NCBI RefSeq assembly: GCF_001439685.1
Contig: NZ_JYLH01000019.1
Location: 1-64,000 of the forward strand
Source of the DNA: Pseudomonas libanensis
Lineage (GTDB): Bacteria > Pseudomonadota > Gammaproteobacteria > Pseudomonadales > Pseudomonadaceae
DNA length: 64,000 nucleotides
Direction of reading: 5' to 3'
The notes below the pieces were generated by a model. That model had not been told where the DNA came from. It ran no database searches and saw only the letters and a list, made by a program, of their open reading frames with translations. Position numbers and translations under genes: made by a program. Positions 1-8,367 of the stretch are shown piece by piece (position 1 is the first letter of the stretch; each line of letters begins with the position of its first letter).

Positions 1-14
1 GTCCAGAGCGGAGG

Positions 15-80
15 GGTGAGTAGCAGCGTGGGCTCCCACACGTGCTTTAAGCACTCGGGGCATTCAGCTTGCTACTCACC
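15..80. repeat. cloverleaf-like inverted repeat near the left edge
   Basis: An 11-base perfect stem (GGTGAGTAGCA at 15-25, complement at 70-80) encloses two smaller self-complementary segments: GTGGG..CCCAC near 29-39 and GTGCTT..AAGCAC near 42-54. Outside the stem, GAGC near 6 can pair with GCTC near 81-84. There is no T-run on either side, so it does not look like a simple terminator. The function is unknown. Confidence 0.4.
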
Positions 81-114
81 GCTCTCACCCTCAGTCTAAT
101 CCTGGCTCAAGACA

Positions 115-200
115 CAAGGGGGCTTGCCCGCGAAGACGTCAGCCCAGCAAACATTGATGTTGGCTGACCCACCGCTATCGGGAGCAAGCTCCCTCCCACA
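115..200. repeat. REP pair (REPIN-like)
   Basis: Two diverged REP half-units face each other: GGGGGCTTGCCCGCGA near 118 and the opposite-orientation unit ending GCTCCCTCCCAC at about 199. They lie just past the stop codon of the acyl-CoA ligase gene. This is the usual extragenic location for Pseudomonas REPINs. Confidence 0.65.
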
Positions 201-223
201 TTTGGGTCACCATTGGGTTAAAG

Positions 224-1927
224 TCAGCGCAAGGCTCGGCGTAGTACCTTTCCGACAGTGGTCTTGGGCAATTCCGTCGTGCGGAACTCCACATACTTGG
301 GCAGTTTGTACCCCGTCAGGTATTCCCGGCAATGTGCAAGAATCTGCTCCTGCGTCAGGTTCGGGTCCTTGCGCACCACGATGATCTTGACCTTCTCTCC
401 CGTCACCGCATCTTCCACGCCAATGGCCGCCACTTCACCGACACCCGGGTGCATCGCCACCACATCCTCGATTTCATTGGGGTACACGTTGAAACCCGAG
501 ACCAGAATCATGTCCTTCTTGCGGTCCACCAGGCGGATATAGCCGCGGGCGTCCATCACCCCGATATCACCGGTGGACAGCCAGCCCTCGGCGTCCAGCA
601 CCTCGGCGGTTTCCTTCGGGCGCTGCCAGTAGCCCTGCATCACTTGCGGGCCGCGTACTTGCAGTTCGCCTTGCTCGCCGATATCCGCCAGCTCGCCATC
701 TTCGCGAACAAAGCGCACCCAGGTCGATGGCAACGGTACGCCGATGCTGCCGGTGAATTCCATCTCGCGCATGCGTGAAATATCGATGGGGCTGATGCTC
801 ACCACCGGCGAACATTCGGTCAGCCCGTAACCTTCGACGATCGGCAGCCCAGTGACTTCTTTCCAGCGCTTGGCCACAGCGGTGTGGGTGGCCATGCCAC
901 CGGCGATCACCAGGCGCAGGTCAGAAAAGTCCCTAGCGCAGAAGCCCTTGTTCTCCAGCAAGCCGTTGAACAACGTGTTGACCCCGGCAATCCCGTTGAA
1001 GCGCTCTTTGCGCAGGATCATCTGCACACGCTTCACGTCCCGCGGGTTGGCGATCAGGATATTGCGCCCGCCCAGGCACATGAACATCAGGCAGTTCACC
1101 GTCAGGGAAAAGATGTGATACAGCGGCAGCAGGGTCACGTTGGTTTCCTGCTTGTGCTGGTCCAGTTGGTCGCCGACCCAGGCCTTGGCTTGCAATAGAT
1201 TGGCGATGATATTGCGATGGCTGAGCATCACCCCCTTGGCATCGCCGGTGGTGCCGCCGGTGTACTGCAGGAAGGCCAGTTCATCGCGGTCCAGGCTGAC
1301 CGGTAGATGGGTCAGCGCCCTGCCCTGTTTCATCACCTGATTGAAACGCAGCGCGCCGGGCAACTTGAAGGCTGGCACCTGTTTCTGCACACGGCGCAGG
1401 ATGAAGTTCATCGCCGCGCCCTTCAAGGCGCCCAGCAAGTCGCCAATAGCCGCCACCACCACCCGCTTGACGCTGCTGCCTGCCATGGCTTTTTCCAGGG
1501 TATGGGCGAAATTTTCGAAGATCACCACGGTCTCTGCGCCGCTGTCCTTGAGCAGATGCTTGAGTTCATGGGCGGTGTACAACGGGTTGACGTTGACCAC
1601 CACTGCCCCGGCCAGGATCGTACCCAACAGGCAGATCGGATACTGCAAGCAGTTAGGCATCATCAGCGCCACGCGGTCGCCCTTCTTCACACCCTGGCCC
1701 TGCAGCCAGGCCGCAAATGCAATGCCCTGAACCTGCCAGTCGGCGTAAGTCATTTCGGTGCCGATGCTGACGTAGGCGACTCGCTCGCGGAATTTTTCCA
1801 GATGCTCCAGGAACACTTCGCGCAATGACGGGTAGTCCTCGATCCCGGTATCGATGTCGGCCGGAACGCCGGGCAGGTAAGCGTTCAACCAGATACGTTC
1901 GCTGTGTTCCAGGCTGATAGCGTTCAT
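224..1927 (-). CDS. long-chain fatty-acid--CoA ligase (FadD-like, AMP-binding)
   Basis: This 567-residue protein should activate a fatty acid with ATP and CoA, via an acyl-AMP, for beta-oxidation. The adenylate-forming family motifs are present in order: the phosphate-binding loop YTGGTTGDAKG, the GYGLTECSP segment, the STGDIG aspartate motif, and the C-terminal lysine region LPKTTVGKVLRR. I chose the ATG at 1927 because AAGGA lies just upstream; the longer frame to 2002 runs into the thiolase gene. It is the last gene of the FabG-MaoC-thiolase-ligase operon, 31 bases after the thiolase stop. Because the window also holds AlkB, an alkane-derived fatty acid is a plausible substrate (inference). 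Confidence 0.9.
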   Translation of the reverse strand: MNAISLEHSERIWLNAYLPGVPADIDTGIEDYPSLREVFLEHLEKFRERVAYVSIGTEMTYADWQVQGIAFAAWLQGQGVKKGDRVALMMPNCLQYPICLLGTILAGAVVVNVNPLYTAHELKHLLKDSGAETVVIFENFAHTLEKAMAGSSVKRVVVAAIGDLLGALKGAAMNFILRRVQKQVPAFKLPGALRFNQVMKQGRALTHLPVSLDRDELAFLQYTGGTTGDAKGVMLSHRNIIANLLQAKAWVGDQLDQHKQETNVTLLPLYHIFSLTVNCLMFMCLGGRNILIANPRDVKRVQMILRKERFNGIAGVNTLFNGLLENKGFCARDFSDLRLVIAGGMATHTAVAKRWKEVTGLPIVEGYGLTECSPVVSISPIDISRMREMEFTGSIGVPLPSTWVRFVREDGELADIGEQGELQVRGPQVMQGYWQRPKETAEVLDAEGWLSTGDIGVMDARGYIRLVDRKKDMILVSGFNVYPNEIEDVVAMHPGVGEVAAIGVEDAVTGEKVKIIVVRKDPNLTQEQILAHCREYLTGYKLPKYVEFRTTELPKTTVGKVLRRALR

Positions 1928-1958
1928 GGCAGTGTCCTTATTGTTGTTTTTGACAGCA

Positions 1959-3257
1959 TTATTTTTCGACGATGGCGGTGATGCCCAACCCGCCCGCTGC
2001 ACAGATCGAGATCAGGCCGCGACCACCACCGCGCTCATGGATCGCCTTGGCCAGTGCCGCCAGTTGCCGGCCACCGGTGGCGGCAAAGGGGTGGCCGCAG
2101 CCCAGTGAGCCGCCGTTGACGTTCATCTTGCTGCGGTCGATGGCGCCCAGGGGAGCGTCCAAGCCCAGGCGCTCGCGGCAATACTCGGGGTCTTCCCAGG
2201 CCTTGAGCGTACACAGCACCTGGGCGGCAAAGGCTTCGTGGATCTCGAATAAATCAAAGTCGGCAAAACTCAAGCCCTCGCGCTCAAGCATGCGCGGTAC
2301 GGCGTACGCGGGCGCCATCAGCAGGCCCTCGGTGCCGTCGACAAAATTCACCGCCGCCGTCTCACCCGTGCGCAAATAAGCCAGCACCGGCCAGCCGTTG
2401 GCGCTGGCCCATTCTTCATTGGCGAGCAGCACCACCGAAGCGCCGTCGGTCAGCGGCGTGGAGTTGCCGGCGGTGAGCGTGCCGTTGTGCCGGTCGAATG
2501 CCGGCGACAGGCCCGCGAGTTTTTCCAGGCTGATATCGGCGCGCAGGTTGTTGTCCCGGGCCAGGCCACGATGGGGGCTGATCAGGTCGTCGAAGAAGCC
2601 GCGTTTATAGGCCGCATTCAGGCGCTGGTGGCTGGTAAGGGTCAGCTCGTCCTGGGCCAGGCGTTTGATTTGCCAGCGCTTGGCCATTTCCTCGCAGTGC
2701 TCGCCCATGGACAAGCCGGTGCGCGGCTCGCCGTTACGCGGCAATAATGGTTTGAAGAACATCGATGGACGCACTTTCAGCAAGGTCTTGAGCTTGTCGC
2801 CCATGCCCTTGGCCCGATTGGCAGCAAGCAAGGTATGGCGCAAGGTTTCGTTGATACCGATAGGCGCATCGGAGGTGGTGTCGGCGCCACCGGCAATGCC
2901 GACTTCGATCTGGCCGAGGGCGATTTTATTCGCCACCAACAGCGCGGCTTCAAGCCCGGTGCCGCAGGCTTGTTGCACATCATAGGCCGGGGTTTGCGGC
3001 GACAGCGTGGTGGACAATAAAGACTCACGGGCCAGGTTGAAATCCCGCGAATGCTTGATCACCGCCCCGGCGGCAAACTCGCCCAGGCGCTGGCCGTGCA
3101 GGTTGTAGCGGTCCACCAGGCCTTGCAGGGCGGCAACCAATAAATCCTGGTTGCTGTCATGGGCGTACACCGTGTTGGAGCGGGCAAACGGGATGCGGTT
3201 GCCGCCGATGATCGCCACGCGGCGGGTCGGGGCCGGGTTGAAGCTGTAGTCACTCAT
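1959..3257 (-). CDS. acetyl-CoA C-acyltransferase (FadI-type thiolase)
   Basis: This 432-residue thiolase should cleave 3-ketoacyl-CoA with CoA, or condense two acyl-CoAs. Visible family features are the active-site cysteine segment VQQACGTGLEAALL, the GMGEHCEEM-like loop, the histidine motif FEIHEAFAAQ, and the C-terminal NVNGGSLGCGHPFAATGGR followed by CAAGGLG. The length matches FadI/YfcY-type thiolases rather than the shorter FadA. The start at 3257 overlaps the MaoC stop in an ATGA junction, which implies translational coupling. A frame start at 3275 exists but lies inside the upstream gene. Confidence 0.9.
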   Translation of the reverse strand: MSDYSFNPAPTRRVAIIGGNRIPFARSNTVYAHDSNQDLLVAALQGLVDRYNLHGQRLGEFAAGAVIKHSRDFNLARESLLSTTLSPQTPAYDVQQACGTGLEAALLVANKIALGQIEVGIAGGADTTSDAPIGINETLRHTLLAANRAKGMGDKLKTLLKVRPSMFFKPLLPRNGEPRTGLSMGEHCEEMAKRWQIKRLAQDELTLTSHQRLNAAYKRGFFDDLISPHRGLARDNNLRADISLEKLAGLSPAFDRHNGTLTAGNSTPLTDGASVVLLANEEWASANGWPVLAYLRTGETAAVNFVDGTEGLLMAPAYAVPRMLEREGLSFADFDLFEIHEAFAAQVLCTLKAWEDPEYCRERLGLDAPLGAIDRSKMNVNGGSLGCGHPFAATGGRQLAALAKAIHERGGGRGLISICAAGGLGITAIVEK

Positions 3258-4144
3258 GCCTGGCTCTCTTTCCAAATGAATAGCCCGCGCATATGGGGTT
3301 TGTCCCCAGCAAAATTGCGCACTTCGAACTCACGCCGCGGGCCGGTCACCGGGTGGTTCCACAGGGCGACCTGGCCGGGCAGGAAGATCGGCAACTTGAA
3401 GTCGCAATGGGCCTGGGCCTGGTCCAGGCCACCGGGCGGTTGTTGCGCCGCCAATGCGCGGCCCAGGGTCCACATGCCATGGGCGATGGCACGCCGAAAA
3501 CCGAAGAGCCTGGCGCCGATGACCGAGGTGTGAATCGGATTGAAGTCCCCCGAGACCTTGGCAAAACGTCGCCCCAGGTCGGCCGGCAAGACCCAGCGTT
3601 GGGTGCGCAACAAACCGTCTTCCTGCAGCGGCAAAGGATCACTCCAGGGCTCACCCACGGGGTTGTCGACGTCCCGACGCAGGTACAGGCTGTCGCTTTC
3701 CCACACCAGGGCGTCAGCACCGTAGGCGCGGGTGGCGATACTCAGCGCCTGCCCCTTTGGATGGGCGACCCAGCGCTCGCAATACACCTCCAGGCGCAGC
3801 GCCTGGCCCTCGTGCAGGCGCTGGTGCTGGCGAATGCGATTGGCCAGGTGCACCATGCCGCTGGCCGGGTACGGGAAGCTTGGCCGGGTCAGCAGCATCA
3901 AATGCAGTGGGAATGCCAACACATGGGGGTAGGACAGTGGCACGCCCTGTTCACGCCGAAAGCCACAGGCCCGGGCGTAAGCGGCGATGCCCGCGGGCGA
4001 AAGCTCTACTGCGCAACGTACCAGCCGCGCCGCGGGCAACGACGGCGCGCCGTCGAGCTTGGGCTTGCGCAAGGCGCGCATGCCATCGAGCAACAGCTGC
4101 GCGCGTGATGGCGCTGGGTCGATAATCTGCGTTATGTACTCCAT
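3254..4144 (-). CDS. MaoC-like (R)-specific enoyl-CoA hydratase
   Basis: This 296-residue double hot-dog protein probably hydrates 2-enoyl-CoA or an enoyl-thioester. The hydratase-2 motif is complete, with the Asp/His pair in GDFNPIHTS followed by a FGFRRAIAHGMW segment. The ATG at 4144 is preceded by GGGAG and lies only 4 bases after the reductase stop. The longer open frame to 4261 is just the antisense-free extension into the upstream gene. Sitting between a FabG-like reductase and a thiolase, it fits a complete reversible beta-oxidation or 3-hydroxyacyl cycle. The chain-length preference cannot be read from the sequence. Confidence 0.87.
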   Translation of the reverse strand: MEYITQIIDPAPSRAQLLLDGMRALRKPKLDGAPSLPAARLVRCAVELSPAGIAAYARACGFRREQGVPLSYPHVLAFPLHLMLLTRPSFPYPASGMVHLANRIRQHQRLHEGQALRLEVYCERWVAHPKGQALSIATRAYGADALVWESDSLYLRRDVDNPVGEPWSDPLPLQEDGLLRTQRWVLPADLGRRFAKVSGDFNPIHTSVIGARLFGFRRAIAHGMWTLGRALAAQQPPGGLDQAQAHCDFKLPIFLPGQVALWNHPVTGPRREFEVRNFAGDKPHMRGLFIWKESQA

Positions 4145-4148
4145 CGGC

Positions 4149-5492
4149 TCAGGCTCCCAACAGGCTTTGGCCACACACCCGCACCACCTGGCCATTGACC
4201 CCGCCGGACGCGGGATGGGCCAGCCAGGCGATGGTCTCGGCCACGTCAATCGGCTGCCCACCCTGGGACAACGAGTTCATGCGTCGCCCCGCTTCGCGGA
4301 TCATCAGCGGGATTTTTGCGGTCATCTGGGTTTCGATAAACCCGGGGGCCACCGCATTTACCGTGACCTGGCGAGCCGCTGCACGCGGCGCCAGGCCCTG
4401 CACCAGGCCGATCACCCCGGCCTTGGAGGTGGCGTAGTTGCTTTGCCCGAGGTTGCCGGCGATACCGGAAATCGACGACACACACACGATGCGCCCACCC
4501 GGGTTCAAGCCCTGGCTGTCGAGCAAGGCCTCACTGAGCTGCAACGGTGCCTCGAGGTTGACTGCCAATACACTGCGCCAGGCGGCTTCGGTCATCTTGG
4601 CGATGGTCTTGTCACGGGTGATACCGGCATTGTGTACCACCACATCGAAGGCACCGTATTGGCTGACGTGGGCTTGCAACAGCGCGGCGGTGTCGGCGGC
4701 AGTGATGTCCAGGGGCAAGGCCGAACCTGCGACACCGGCGGCGGCCTGCTGCAACGCGTCCCGGGCCTGGGGCACATCCACGCACACCACATGGGCGCCG
4801 TCCCGCGCCAGCACCTGGGCGATGGCCAGGCCGATGCCCCGGGAGGCGCCGGTGACCAAGGCACGTCGACCGGCGAAGGGTTTGTCCCAATTGACGCCAG
4901 TGTTGCCATCGACCGGTGTTTGCAGGCGCACCACCTGCCCCGATACATAGGCCGAACGGCGCGACAGGAAGAAGCGCAGGCTACTGTCCAATGCCTCCTC
5001 GGCACCCGGCGCCACATAGAGCAACTGCACGGTGATCGCCCGGCGCAGTTCCTTGGCCAGCGAACGCACCAAGCCTTCAAGAGCGCGCTGGGCGACGGCC
5101 TGGGGCAGGTCCTTGCAATGTTCCGGCGCGGTGCCGAGTACCACTACCCGGCCATGTTGGCCGAGGCGCTTGGCGTTGGCATGGAAGAACACGTAGAGCT
5201 TATCCAGCTGTTGCAGATCGGCGATGTCACTGGCATCGAACACCGCGCCTTGCACCTTGACGGTGGACGGTGCCTTGAGGGTCGCCGGGGTGGCGGCAAC
5301 GGTGTCGGTGGCGCTGAAGATGCGCTGCACCGATGCCACCAGGCGCCCTGCCCCGGCGATGATCACCGGGTTGGCCAGCCCGGCCTGGCCGCTGCGATGG
5401 CGTTGCAGCGCCAAAGGCTGTGGCAGGCCGACAGCCTGGGCCAGGCGACGGCCCCAGGAGGAATTGACGAATGAAAGGTAGTTGTCACTCAT
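4149..5492 (-). CDS. high-molecular-weight 3-oxoacyl-ACP/CoA reductase (FabG4-like SDR)
   Basis: This 447-residue protein has a C-terminal classical SDR domain and an N-terminal degenerate Rossmann-like domain, the architecture of FabG4-type reductases (about 450 residues against about 245 for FabG). In the C-terminal half I see the cofactor loop TGASRGIG, the NAGITRD motif, the catalytic Ser near SSISGIAG, and the YATSK Tyr/Lys pair. It likely interconverts 3-oxoacyl- and 3-hydroxyacyl-thioesters. The start at 5492 excludes four residues of a possible longer form (5504); neither has a strong ribosome site. It is the first gene of the four-gene operon. Confidence 0.88.
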   Translation of the reverse strand: MSDNYLSFVNSSWGRRLAQAVGLPQPLALQRHRSGQAGLANPVIIAGAGRLVASVQRIFSATDTVAATPATLKAPSTVKVQGAVFDASDIADLQQLDKLYVFFHANAKRLGQHGRVVVLGTAPEHCKDLPQAVAQRALEGLVRSLAKELRRAITVQLLYVAPGAEEALDSSLRFFLSRRSAYVSGQVVRLQTPVDGNTGVNWDKPFAGRRALVTGASRGIGLAIAQVLARDGAHVVCVDVPQARDALQQAAAGVAGSALPLDITAADTAALLQAHVSQYGAFDVVVHNAGITRDKTIAKMTEAAWRSVLAVNLEAPLQLSEALLDSQGLNPGGRIVCVSSISGIAGNLGQSNYATSKAGVIGLVQGLAPRAAARQVTVNAVAPGFIETQMTAKIPLMIREAGRRMNSLSQGGQPIDVAETIAWLAHPASGGVNGQVVRVCGQSLLGA

Positions 5493-5543
5493 AGAGGGTT
5501 CCACTCACAACACGAATCCTGCCTTGTAAACCCGGTCAAACAT

Positions 5544-5630
5544 GTGGGAGGGGGCTTGCCCCCGATGGCGGTCTATCAGGTAAATCTGCTTGGGCTGACA
5601 CACCGCTATCGGGGGCAAGCCCCCTCCCAC
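5544..5630. repeat. REPIN (inverted REP pair)
   Basis: The unit GTGGGAGGGGGCTTGCCCC at 5544 has an almost exact inverted partner ending CCCCCTCCCAC at 5630, separated by about 30 bases. The outer arms can form one long hairpin. It fills most of the gap between the fabG-like start and the fadE stop. Confidence 0.8.
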
Positions 5631-5648
5631 ATTTGCACCGCGTTTTTC

Positions 5649-8174
5649 TTAGTTGACCGGGGCGTTTTCGCTTTGATTGCTGCGACGCTTGGCGGTCGGC
5701 TCCAACGCCTGCTTGCGCTGCTGCAAGGCCTCCAACAAGCCAAAATCCTGGGGAAAGTCGTCCACCTGGATGCCGTGGTCGGCATATTCCACATAGCGCG
5801 CCAGCAAGGTGTCTTCGTCATCGCTGATCAAGTCCAGCGCCCGCGCCTTGACGCGCCAGACGGTGAAAGCCATGGCCGAGATCGGCAGCGGCTCGAGCAG
5901 GCCTTGCTTGATGGCGGGCTTGAGCCGGGCCTCGATCAATTCCACTTGGGGCAACAGACGGAAACCCAGTTCGCCATAGGCCAGCTTGTCGATTTCCGGG
6001 CGCGGGATGTAGGAATTGGCCAGCAAACGATCGCGGGTTTCCCCTGGGGTCTGCACCACATCCGCCACCTGGGCCAACAGCCGATCCGAGGGTTTGCGCA
6101 GTGGAATGCCCAACGGGAAACTCAAGCCCCGCATCACCGCCGCAGCGGGTTTCGAGGGGTAGTTGTCGAGCACTTCGGCCAAGGCTTCATGGGCACGCAG
6201 CAATGCATCCTGGGCCGCCCAATGCACCAGCGGCAAGTCGGCCTGGGGCTGGCTATCGTCCTCGAAACGCTTGAGCACGCAGGACAGGATGTACAGCTGC
6301 GAGAGGATATCTCCCAGGCGCCCGGTGATACTTTCCTTACGCTTGAGGGCACCGCCCAACACGCCCATGGAAATGTCCGAGATCAATGCCAGCACCACCG
6401 ACAGCCGATTGGCCTGACGGTAGTAGGACGCCAGCGCCGGGTCGGTCTTGGCCGGTGCCGAAATCAGCCGCCCGCCGGTCAGGGCATGCACCACTGCGCG
6501 CACGGTGTTGGCCAGTACAAAACTCACATGGCCAAACATCGCACTGTCGAAGTCTTCCAGCGCCTTGCGCCGGTCCGGGTTGCGCGCCGCTTCCATCTCA
6601 CGAAACACGTAAGGATGGCAACGGATCAGGCCCTGGCCAAAGATGATCAGGCAGCGGGTCATGATGTTGGCGCCTTCCACCGTAATGGCGATGGGGCTTT
6701 GCTGGTAGGCACGGGCAAGGAAGTTATTGGGCCCCATGCAGATGCCTTTGCCGGCGACGATGTCCATGCCGTCGTTGACGATGATCCGCGCACGCTCAGT
6801 GACGTGGTACTTGGCGATGGCCGAGATCACCGACGGTTTCTCACCGGCATCCAGGGACGCCACCGACACCTTGCGCACCGCATCGCAGGCATACAAATGC
6901 CCGGCCATGCGCGCCAACGGTGCCTGCACCCCTTCGAACTTACCGATGGGCAGGCCGAACTGCTTGCGCATCGCCGCGTAGGCGGTGGTACCACGCACCG
7001 CGACTTTACCCAGGCCGACGTTCGCCGATGGCAGGGAAATCGCCCGTCCCGCCGCCAGGCATTCCATCAACATGCGCCAGCCGTTGCCAATTTGCTCGCG
7101 GCCGCCGATCACCCATTCCAACGGAATGAAAACGTCCTTACCGGTGGTAGGACCGTTCTGGAACACCGCGTTCAACGGCCAGTGACGACGACCGCTGTTC
7201 ACACCCGGGTGGGACGTGGGGATCAGCGCGCAGGTAATGCCCAAGGAACCTGGCGCACCGAGCAAGCCGTCCGGGTCTTCGGCGCGGAACGCCAGGCCCA
7301 GCACCGTGGCAATCGGGCCGAGAGTGATGTAGCGCTTGTCCCAGGTCACTTTGAAACCCAGCACTTGCTCGCCTTCGTGCAGGCCTTTGCAAACGATGCC
7401 AAGGTCTGGGATCGCACCCGCATCGGAGCCGGCATAAGGGCTGGTCAGGGCAAAACACGGAATGTCTTCGCCCCGGGCCAGGCGCGGCAGGTAGTAATTG
7501 CGCTGGGCGTCGGTGCCGTAATGCAGCAACAGCTCGGCCGGGCCCAGGGAGTTGGGCACCATCACCGAAATCGCCGCCGCCGAGCAGCGGGTCGACAGCT
7601 TCATCACCACCTGGGAGTGGGCGTAGTGGGAGAAACCTTTACCGCCGTACTGCTTGGGAATGATCATGCCGAGGAACCCGGCATCCTTGGTGTACTGCCA
7701 GCATTCGGGGGACATGTCTTGCCAGACCTGGGTGGTTTCCCAGTCATTGGCGATGTCGCACAGGTTTTCCACCTCGTTGTCGAGGAAGGCTTGCTCCTCG
7801 GCACTCAGGCTGGCCGGCGCAGCTTGCAGCAGGCGCTGCCAGTTGGGTTTGCCGCTGAACAGCTCGGCATCCCACCACACAGTGCCGGACTCGATGGCCG
7901 CACGCTCGGTATCAGACATTGCCGGCATGATCGTACGAAACAGGCCCAGAGCCCTGCTGGTCAGCAGGGCGCGGCGCAGGGGCTTGATCGACAGCACCAA
8001 GGCCGGCAACACCACCAGCACGGCGGCGACGGTAAGGCCCAGGCCACCCACCGCGTTGAACAGATAACCCAGTGCCAGCCAGATGATGCCGGTGCCCAAC
8101 CACAGGGCAGCTGCGGCTTGTCGATACGCCAGGGCAATCGCTGCTGCGAAACCCACCAATAACCAGATAAGCAT
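5649..8174 (-). CDS. fadE: acyl-CoA dehydrogenase, FadE type (ACAD plus DUF1974)
   Basis: This 841-residue protein should carry out the first oxidation step of beta-oxidation. Its length matches E. coli FadE (about 814) rather than the short 380-residue dehydrogenases. The first 75 residues hold two or three hydrophobic segments, so it is probably membrane-attached. The dehydrogenase core follows (segments ALTSPYAGSDAGAIPD, KRYITLGPIA, and GMDIVAGKGICMGPNN), then a C-terminal extension of the DUF1974 type. The ATG at 8174 has GAGG about 8 bases upstream; an earlier frame start at 8225 lacks one. It has its own AT-rich promoter region and lies next to fadL and the alkane genes. Confidence 0.92.
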   Translation of the reverse strand: MLIWLLVGFAAAIALAYRQAAAALWLGTGIIWLALGYLFNAVGGLGLTVAAVLVVLPALVLSIKPLRRALLTSRALGLFRTIMPAMSDTERAAIESGTVWWDAELFSGKPNWQRLLQAAPASLSAEEQAFLDNEVENLCDIANDWETTQVWQDMSPECWQYTKDAGFLGMIIPKQYGGKGFSHYAHSQVVMKLSTRCSAAAISVMVPNSLGPAELLLHYGTDAQRNYYLPRLARGEDIPCFALTSPYAGSDAGAIPDLGIVCKGLHEGEQVLGFKVTWDKRYITLGPIATVLGLAFRAEDPDGLLGAPGSLGITCALIPTSHPGVNSGRRHWPLNAVFQNGPTTGKDVFIPLEWVIGGREQIGNGWRMLMECLAAGRAISLPSANVGLGKVAVRGTTAYAAMRKQFGLPIGKFEGVQAPLARMAGHLYACDAVRKVSVASLDAGEKPSVISAIAKYHVTERARIIVNDGMDIVAGKGICMGPNNFLARAYQQSPIAITVEGANIMTRCLIIFGQGLIRCHPYVFREMEAARNPDRRKALEDFDSAMFGHVSFVLANTVRAVVHALTGGRLISAPAKTDPALASYYRQANRLSVVLALISDISMGVLGGALKRKESITGRLGDILSQLYILSCVLKRFEDDSQPQADLPLVHWAAQDALLRAHEALAEVLDNYPSKPAAAVMRGLSFPLGIPLRKPSDRLLAQVADVVQTPGETRDRLLANSYIPRPEIDKLAYGELGFRLLPQVELIEARLKPAIKQGLLEPLPISAMAFTVWRVKARALDLISDDEDTLLARYVEYADHGIQVDDFPQDFGLLEALQQRKQALEPTAKRRSNQSENAPVN

Positions 8175-8233
8175 GGGGAGTACCTCTACTTGATTCAGGG
8201 CGTAAAGCCACACTACAAACTTCAAATCACAAA

Positions 8234-8251
8234 TTCAAATTTTGTTTTGAA
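8234..8251. promoter_or_regulatory. inverted repeat TTCAA-N8-TTGAA upstream of fadE
   Basis: TTCAA (8234-8238) and TTGAA (8247-8251) are separated by 8 bases. They sit about 60 bases upstream of the fadE start in an AT-rich stretch. An identically spaced copy occurs upstream of alkB at 12802-12819. It may be a shared operator; the evidence is pattern only. Confidence 0.35.
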
Positions 8252-8273
8252 ATTTTTATTTAACGCTTTGCCG

Positions 8274-8304
8274 AAAAAAATCAGGCTGATCGTGTCAGCC
8301 TGAT
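8274..8304 (-). terminator. rho-independent terminator for fadL-like gene
   Basis: On the minus strand a 10-base stem (ATCAGGCTGA / TCAGCCTGAT, loop of 5) at 8304-8280 is followed directly by a run of six to seven T. It lies about 65 bases past the stop of the FadL-like gene and separates it from fadE. Confidence 0.85.
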
Positions 8305-8367
8305 AGAAGAGCAAACAACGCAGGTCGCAGAACCGTCTCGGTAGGGCCTTCAGTAGCGCTGAGTGCC

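Noticed and set aside
3987..5474. 495-codon plus-strand frame opposite the FabG-like gene
   Set aside because: The minus strand carries a complete SDR with all catalytic residues; this frame has none.
5544..8162. 872-codon open frame on the plus strand opposite fadE
   Set aside because: It is antisense to a clear FadE homologue, rich in Gln, His, Arg and Gly as expected for an opposite-strand shadow in GC-rich DNA, and has no family motif.
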